The translations under genes and the position numbers were made by a program. The notes beneath the pieces were generated by a model that saw only the letters and a list, made by a program, of their open reading frames with translations, was not told where the DNA came from and searched no databases. A DNA stretch of 64,000 nucleotides from Pardosa pseudoannulata (taxonomy: Eukaryota > Arthropoda > Arachnida > Araneae > Lycosidae), in the NCBI GenBank assembly GCA_032207245.1, contig CM063500.1, positions 21,056,944-21,120,943 on the forward strand, read 5' to 3'. Shown piece after piece: positions 58,058 to 64,000 of this stretch (positions are counted from its first letter, which is position 1; each line of letters begins with the position of its first letter).

Positions 58058-61000
58058 AGCATTATAATGAAAAATATCATTGTTTGAGTTTATTCACTTG
58101 TTATGCTTTATTTAAAAAAAATCTGGAAGCATCTTTCTATCTTTGATAAATTTATACGTGAGAAAGATCTGGAAAAGTTTCTCTATTAACAAAATATTAG
58201 AGGACAAGGTTTCTGTTAAAGAAACATTAGAGGAATGTAGAATATAATATTTCGAGTGTTTAAGTTGAAGTACACGTTGTAAATATCACACTCTTTTTAT
58301 CTTTTTTTTTTGTGTTTTTATATGCCTTGCAAATGTATAATAAAGATATGAATTTCATAAAATTGGAAATTTTCCATATTATGCAAATGATTGAAATAGT
58401 TTATACTTAAAAGAAAAAAAATTCCTTTTTTCTTTTCAATATATGGCAGTTAAAATTTCAATTATGATATATATGCATGTAGAATGCTGTCAAGATTAAT
58501 ATTATATCAATTACTTATTAATCTAAAGGGATGAATCTAGAACGCAATTAAATAGATTTTATCGTTATGCAAATACACATTCGACGATTTGTTGAATATC
58601 TTCGCTTTATGGTGAATCTTTAAACTATGTTATCAAACATTTTTATAGATGTCAAAAAGTTCACGTAGATTTAAGATTTAAAATCTACTGGAATTTCATA
58701 TAATAAATCAACCATCACAACTTTGAAATTTCAGTTTTGGCTTTTTCAGTCGACGAAACGTACAATGCTTTTTTTCATTAAACAAGATAAATGTGAAGGC
58801 AATTATTCATGAATCAGTTGAAGAGGTGACTCTAGAATGCAATTACATATATCTTAGGATTTCATAAATTCAGAGGTTGGTTCTCTAAAGAAGATAAACG
58901 TTAAACCAGTTAGTTAAAAATCAGATGAAGTGATGAATCTAGACCTCAAGTATATATATCTTATAGTTACACACATACACAGGCGATGAATTATTGAACA
59001 TCTTTACTTGGTGATTTATCCAACTGAATTATTGAAGTTTTTTAAAACCCTTAAGGATTTCAAGTAGATATAATGTTTTAAATCTACTTAAATACCATGC
59101 AATATATTAACGAACGCAATTTTGGCTTTTTTCAGTCGATGAATTGCACAATTTTTTTGTTAGTTAAACAAGATAAACGTGAAGGTAATTATTCATTAAT
59201 CAGTTCAAGGCAAATATAGAATGCAGTTACATATATCTTATAATTATATAAATACACAAGCGGAAATGTGTTGAACATATATATTTTGTTGTGATTCTCC
59301 AAACTAAATTATTGAATATTTTATAGACGTTAAGAAATTCAAGTAGATTTAAGATTTTGAATCTACTGAAATATCAAGCAATAAATCAACCATCTAAACT
59401 TTAAGTTTTCAATTTTGGCTTTTTTAGTCACTGAATCACACAATGCTTTTCTTCCCTAACCAAAATAAAAATGAAAGAAATTATTCTTTAATCAGTTGAA
59501 GAGGTGAATCTAGAATGTAATTACATATATCTTATAATTCCATAAATGCACAGGCGATAACTTGTTGCACATGTATATTTGATGGTAATTCTTCAAACTG
59601 AATTATTGAATAATATTATAGACGTTAAGAAATTCAAGTATATTTAAGATTTTAAATCTACTGGAATATTATGCAATAAATCAACCATCACAACTTTAAC
59701 TTTTCACTTTTACCTTTTTTCAGTCACTGAATTGCACAAATGCTCTTGTTCTCTAAACAAGATAAACGTTAAATTATTTAGTTGACATACACATAAAGAG
59801 ACGAAACAATAATGCAAGTACACATATTTACACAAATATATAGGCTATGGTTTGTTGAGCATCTACAATTGGCGATGATTCTTCAGTGATGGTGGTTGAA
59901 GAAATGGGCCAATTGATTTCTTTGCGCCATGTGTTTTTTACTGCCAGAAACATAAAGTTATGTTTATATAAGATCAATGTATATAGTGATGCAGCTGAAC
60001 TGGATGGTACTGCTTATGGAAAAATTAAAAAGAGATTTTCATAAAGTTCCTGATATCAGTTTATAAGTTGTTGGTTTATTTAGGCCAGCGTATTCAGTGC
60101 CTGATTCTTATATCCACTGGAAAAAATCTTCTCAAAATATTAAGAAATACAGAAAAAGGTAAAAATTTTGGAAGCAGATAAAACCATTATATTGAGTTTA
60201 CTAAATTCTAACCATATGTTCATTTAATTTTTTAGCAATGACAAATAGATTGTTATTGATAATATGGATAATATATTTCTGTACTAAATTGCCACAAAAT
60301 CTTCTCAACCTCATATGAACTTGTGATATTCGACATATGAAAAATCTTTCAGGATGATTTTCCTTATGCAGCCGTACAAACCCCTGTCTAGATATATTGA
60401 GTGAAGATTCCCAGCTTTATATAAATGAGTGCGATAACTGGAAACACTGAATCCGGATTAATATAATAATGAAAGTCCTGTGTGCGGGTAGCAATATGTT
60501 AATGTGCAAACATATTGGACATTTAAAAGCCTTTTCATTATTAATAGATTTGTCCAAATCGATTAATTTGTTTGAACTTCAAAGTAATATAAAGCATCTT
60601 TTGAAAAGTATTTTCAGATTAGAGTTTGTTAAATAGATTGTATTTATTTTTCGTCTACATATATACATATATTAATAAAATAAATTGTTTGCGTGTATGC
60701 GTGCATTGTAACGGTGTGAAAACAAAATTTATTGCATGTAGGTTCTAAAACTTTTAACATATAAAGAAAATTACAGTTTCACGAAAAGGTTGAAGCCTAA
60801 ACTTTGAAATTATAATTTCTTTTAATAAAGTTTTATGAAATATTTCAGATTTTTCTGTTTAAACTATTACCAAAGATATAAAGAACATCGTATACAATTC
60901 AGTGAATGAATCGTGAAATATTATATTAGGAATTAATATTTGAAACTTTAAAGCAGTCATAACGTTTCACTTAAAATTTCTTACTCCATTTCTTGACTAT

Positions 61001-61319
61001 ATCACAGGTCTTTACTTGATCATATAAATTTAGTCAGAATAAAACAGAATATTATTAATAAACTTTTAGAGGACATACTCAAAATATTGAGAAATTACAT
61101 TCTGTATATTTCTCACGCTTAGGTTCTGATCTCATTAGTCCTTATGCAGAAACAAATGTAGATCACAGCATTCTATACCGAGCTACGCGAAAAGTATTCA
61201 ATAAGAATGGACTTATTTCAGTGTAATGATCATTGATTGTTATTAGTTTAGAATAAACACTACTACATTTTAGAGAGTTATAACAATAATCACTGAAGTA
61301 CTAATTATGTCTACTTTTA
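58058..61319. repeat. 5' flank of Gr5 with ~285-bp tandem repeats
   Basis: Landmarks corresponding to those upstream of Gr4 occur near 58748, 58877 (partial), 59130, 59424 and 59716, so this array has about one partial unit more than copy A. The block after 59950 is AT-rich and matches 40030-41430. No gene is supported. Confidence 0.75.
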
Positions 61320-61545
61320 GAGTAGACCGAATGGAAGGATACCATTCGGCCATTCCAAATGGAATGATACCATTCGGAATACCATTTGGCTATTAAAAAT
61401 GGGAGGATACCATTGGGAATACCATTCGGCCATTCCAAATGGAATGATACCATTCGGAATACCATTTGGCTATTAAAAATGGGAGGATACCATTCGGAAT
61501 ACCATTTGTCTATTCCGAATGGAATGATACCATTCGGAACCTTCC
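61320..61545. repeat. Palindromic tandem array at the edge of duplication B
   Basis: Repeated accattcggccattccaaat and ggaatgataccattcggaat half-units alternating with a variant accatttggctattaaaaat then gggaggat. The overall period is about 46 bp per pair and about 92-94 bp for the higher-order repeat (two copies from about 61360). Both strands can read it as a protein because it is palindromic; that is not a gene. It directly abuts the gypsy relic. Confidence 0.9.
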
Positions 61546-62259
61546 TTCTTCGGACCTTTAAGATATTTACATAATAAATCCTGTGTGTGGCCAGCATGAG
61601 GGATGTTACGCCGGTAATAATTTAATAATCCTAAAAAATTCCGGAGTTGTTTCACAACTTATGGATGTTCGAATTTAAGTATAGGTTCAACTCTGTCTGG
61701 GAGGGGTTTAATTCCATCTTTGTTAACAGAATAACCTAAAAAGGAAAGTTCTTGTACTCCCAAAACACATTATGCAGAATTAATTCTGATTCTATATTCT
61801 GAAAGACTTTGGAAAACAATATCGAGGTGAGTAAGATGTTCTTGCTCGGAAAAACTACGAATTAAAATATCGTCTAGGTAAACAAAAGTAAAATCGAGAC
61901 CATAAAGAACCTCGTTCATAAAGCGTTGAAGGTTTGGTCTGCAGAAGATAAACCAAAAGGCATATATAAAAACTCGAAAAGGAAAAAGGTGTTGTAATTG
62001 CAGTTTTGTTTAACATAATCTGGATGTACAGGAATTTGGTGATATGCTCGGGTTAAGTCAATTTTAGAAAAAAATTGTTGCCATGTAGTTGTTGTGAAAA
62101 ATCATGCAGATGCGGTAAAGGGTACCTGTCTTTCTGCGTCTGCCTATTTAGTGCACGATAATCTCCGTCGGTACGAAAATTTCCATTGGATTTCGGCACC
62201 ATATGCAGAGGGCTGGACCAATTTGATCTGCTAGGACAGCATATACCTTGTTGTATCAT
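61546..62259 (-). pseudogene. gypsy reverse transcriptase fragment
   Basis: The N-terminal part (62259 to 62053) reads GICCPSRSNWSSPLHMVPK then GDYRALNRQTQKDRYPLPHL, the fingers region of Ty3/gypsy RT. After several breaks it ends with LSFLGYSVNKDGIKPLPDRV, a stop in place of a codon, and QLRNFLGLLNYYRRNIPHA then LLCKYLKGPKKEG. It stops there at the array. The frames differ, so it is not functional. Confidence 0.88.
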
Positions 62260-62402
62260 AATTTGGGTTTTTTTTGCCTATAGTTAATTGTTTTGGGTTG
62301 AAATGTCTAGGGCGTGAAAAAACTGGCTGACCTTTAGTAATGATTCTGTGCACAGTATTATGTTTTGGTTTCATTTCATTCGGATATGGTAGCAAAATAT
62401 CT

Positions 62403-62714
62403 TTATTTATTCAAAATTTGGAAAAATTTATTGTTACTAGATATTAAAGTTATATTTCGATCTTTGGCGTAAATAGTGGTGCCTTTATTAAATAAATTTG
62501 TTAATGGGTCTGTCAGAGAAGAATTTTTTAAAACAATTAATAAACCGTATTGCTTTAAAAAATCTGCACCAATTATGGGTTTGGAAACGTTGGCAACCAC
62601 GAATGTCCAATTAAATTCAAGACGTAAATTAAGACTAAGTGTAACTTTTTTAGTACCAAATGTTTTGATGAAAGAATTATTAGCTGAGTACGTTATGTTA
62701 GACGGTGAAAACAA
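62403..62714 (-). pseudogene. gypsy protease fragment
   Basis: IKTFGTKKVTLSLNLRLEF and VSKPIIGADFLKQYGLLIVL match the retropepsin end of Ty3/gypsy Pol (the IIGADFL motif). The active-site DTG/DSG upstream is in a broken region (62715-62800), where SGSDICVMPYT-like codons can be read in another frame. Confidence 0.82.
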
Positions 62715-63078
62715 AAGTCATTTTAGGAGTATATGGCATGACACAAATGTCGCTTCCACTATCAATTAAATAATGATGACGAGAAGTAGGATCGTAAATG
62801 AAAAAGCGACTAGTTGTATTAAATTTGAAATCACATTGCGCCACATGTGATTTCGGAATAAGTTTTCCGGCTGTTTAAAACTGCACGGTGGAGTACAATG
62901 TATTTGCCTTCTCAGCGAATTTGTTGTGATACCAACATTTTCCAGATTGTTGTCTTTTAGGTGTTTATGATCTGCGCCTATATTGAGAGTTAAATCGCCG
63001 TGGACTGCCATAGCGAGAATTGTGGTTGTTTTCACAAGCTATGAGTTTAACCTTCTCTGTTAAAATGGCGATCTGAGT

Positions 63079-63654
63079 CTATAACGCTGTAACGTCAGCA
63101 TTTCCGATCGTTTTCTCGGAAGAAGCACGTGTCTTGGTAACATGGTGTGCAGTAATCTCAATAATTTTGTCTGCGATTTGTGCTAGGCGATCTAAATTTC
63201 CCTCCGAAAGTGAAATAATAGTTTGAGCTTCTTGTAAGCATTGAATCCACAATGTTTTTAAAAAAACATCGCCAATTTTATCATTTGCCAAAAGTATCAT
63301 TTTTCGTAAGAGGTGTGAGGGTTTGTCATCACCAAGCAGAGTATTTGAAAGCAAGTCTTTTAAACGCTTTTGCTCTTAATCAGAAAATTCGGCGATTAGT
63401 CGGGATTTCAAGCTTTCATATAATTTTTCTGTAGGTGGATTTTTAACAATATCGCTGACACACGACAACGTGTCAGAGTTAAGAGCCGAAACCACTGCAT
63501 AATATTTTGTTACATCCTGCGTAATGTTGGCGAGCAAAAATTGAGCTTCTATATTCACATACCACAAGTCGGCCTCTTTATCCCAAAACTGAGGCAGTTT
63601 CAACGCCACGCGGTTAGATTCGCCAACGTTGGCTGCAGAGTTTGGCTGGTTCAT
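63079..63654 (-). pseudogene. gypsy gag fragment, one nonsense codon
   Basis: One frame from 63654: VALKLPQFWDKEADLWYVNI, QFLLANITQDVTKYY and SALNSDTLSCVSDIVKNPP, then LKSRLIAEFSD and a TAA at 63376-63378, continuing in the same frame with LLGDDKPSHLLRKM. This is the capsid region of a gypsy GAG type that is abundant in arachnid and insect genomes. The stretch 62766-63035 probably contains the broken nucleocapsid region (CTPPC-like remnants). Confidence 0.88.
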
Positions 63655-64000
63655 TTTAAAGAATGGCCCAAAATATAAAAAAAAATATATATATATTACA
63701 CTAGATAAAAGAAGGTCTCACTTACAGAAAAATGGGCTATTTGCAGAAAAGTGCATAAATTCTTTACTAACCTGAGCTAGGATCTCACCACTATAAAATG
63801 CGTAGATGTGAGTTTCAATTAGAGTTCATCGTCTTTGCAGGTCACCACATGGAGTAGAAATAAATGAAGAGGAACAACAAATATATCATCTCATGCCTAA
63901 ATATTCAATATACAATTCATAGGAATTTGTTTTACATCTGACAACATCTGAAGACAAATGAAGAGAACAGCTTTCAATACAAAATTTCAGAAGAATGGAA
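63655..64000. other. Start of a further receptor-unit 3' flank
   Basis: 63820-64000 aligns with 21500-21700 in the 3' flank of Gr3: gtctttgcaggtcac(c/t)aca, gaggaacaa, cctaaatatt and aatacaaaat. In the Gr3 unit the receptor stop lies about 670 bp beyond this block. Confidence 0.65.

Larger units (their letters stand above)
53269..61545. repeat. Segmental duplication, copy B (contains Gr5)
   Basis: Collinear with 33124-41540 and in the same orientation. Differences include a poly(T)/(GT)n expansion at 53347-53398, fewer ~175-bp units, a solo LTR at 54356-54744, a shorter TA tract (55689-55711) and a longer palindromic array at the right edge. Several kilobases including Gr6 and the copia element lie between the two copies. 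Confidence 0.93.
61546..63654 (-). mobile_element. Ty3/gypsy retrotransposon relic, truncated
   Basis: Minus-strand fragments of gag, protease and reverse transcriptase appear in the correct order from 63654 downward and stop at 61546, where the palindromic array begins. RNase H, integrase and both LTRs are absent. Confidence 0.9.

Noticed and set aside
61301..61597. Protein-coding frames rich in EWYHSIWNG on both strands
   Set aside because: They are translations of the palindromic tandem array, which leaves frames open on both strands.
1..64000. CRISPR array, operons, riboswitches or ribosome binding sites
   Set aside because: The window is eukaryotic. The tandem repeats are hundreds of bases long or palindromic microarrays without unique spacers.

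Overview
This is an AT-rich eukaryotic nuclear window dominated by a tandem array of single-exon seven-transmembrane chemoreceptor genes of the arthropod gustatory receptor (Gr) family, surrounded by transposable elements. The receptor type, the repeated clustering of near-identical paralogues and the tRNA-derived SINEs suggest a chelicerate, most probably a spider. That is inference from recognised families, not a database result. I see no bacterial-type genes, rRNA or CRISPR.

Receptors, all on the minus strand: Gr1 (6014-7111, two nonsense codons), Gr2 (14169-15266, one nonsense codon plus a compensated frameshift), Gr3 (22370-23461, intact), Gr4 (37047-38151, one 1-bp frameshift), Gr6 (42445-43127, C-terminal half only, interrupted by a GC-rich insert) and Gr5 (56942-58057, intact). 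Only Gr3 and Gr5 can encode a full receptor as written. Gr4 and Gr5 lie in an 8.3-8.4 kb segmental duplication (about 33124-41540 and 53269-61545). Gr2, Gr3 and Gr6 belong to a second, older repeated unit whose flanks recur at 11.9-17.9, 19.4-29.3 and 41.8-48.9 kb, with a distal remnant near 32.3 kb. Sequence at 63820-64000 matches the 3' flank of Gr3, so another receptor copy probably starts just beyond the window.

Mobile elements: a copia element with LTRs, TSD, PBS and PPT (43308-47929); a Ty3/gypsy relic on the minus strand (61546-63654); a solo LTR present only in the second copy of the duplication (54356-54744); a Tc1 element with perfect TIRs (26672-28189); an adjacent IS630-type relic (28211-29182) holding a SINE; a piggyBac relic (29917-31609) with a hAT element (30166-30904) inserted in its cysteine-rich domain; a mariner fragment (25776-25958); a relic of an unnamed transposase-like family (4690-5322); MITEs; and two tRNA-derived SINE families (seven and two copies).

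Tandem repeats accompany the receptors: about 350 bp x4 (97-1458), about 190 bp x5 upstream of Gr1, about 175 bp x3 downstream of Gr2, about 175 bp units downstream of Gr4 and Gr5, about 285 bp units upstream of Gr4 and Gr5, and a short palindromic array ending each copy of the large duplication. The picture is a birth-and-death receptor cluster expanding by tandem duplication, with TE insertions that give a relative order of events.
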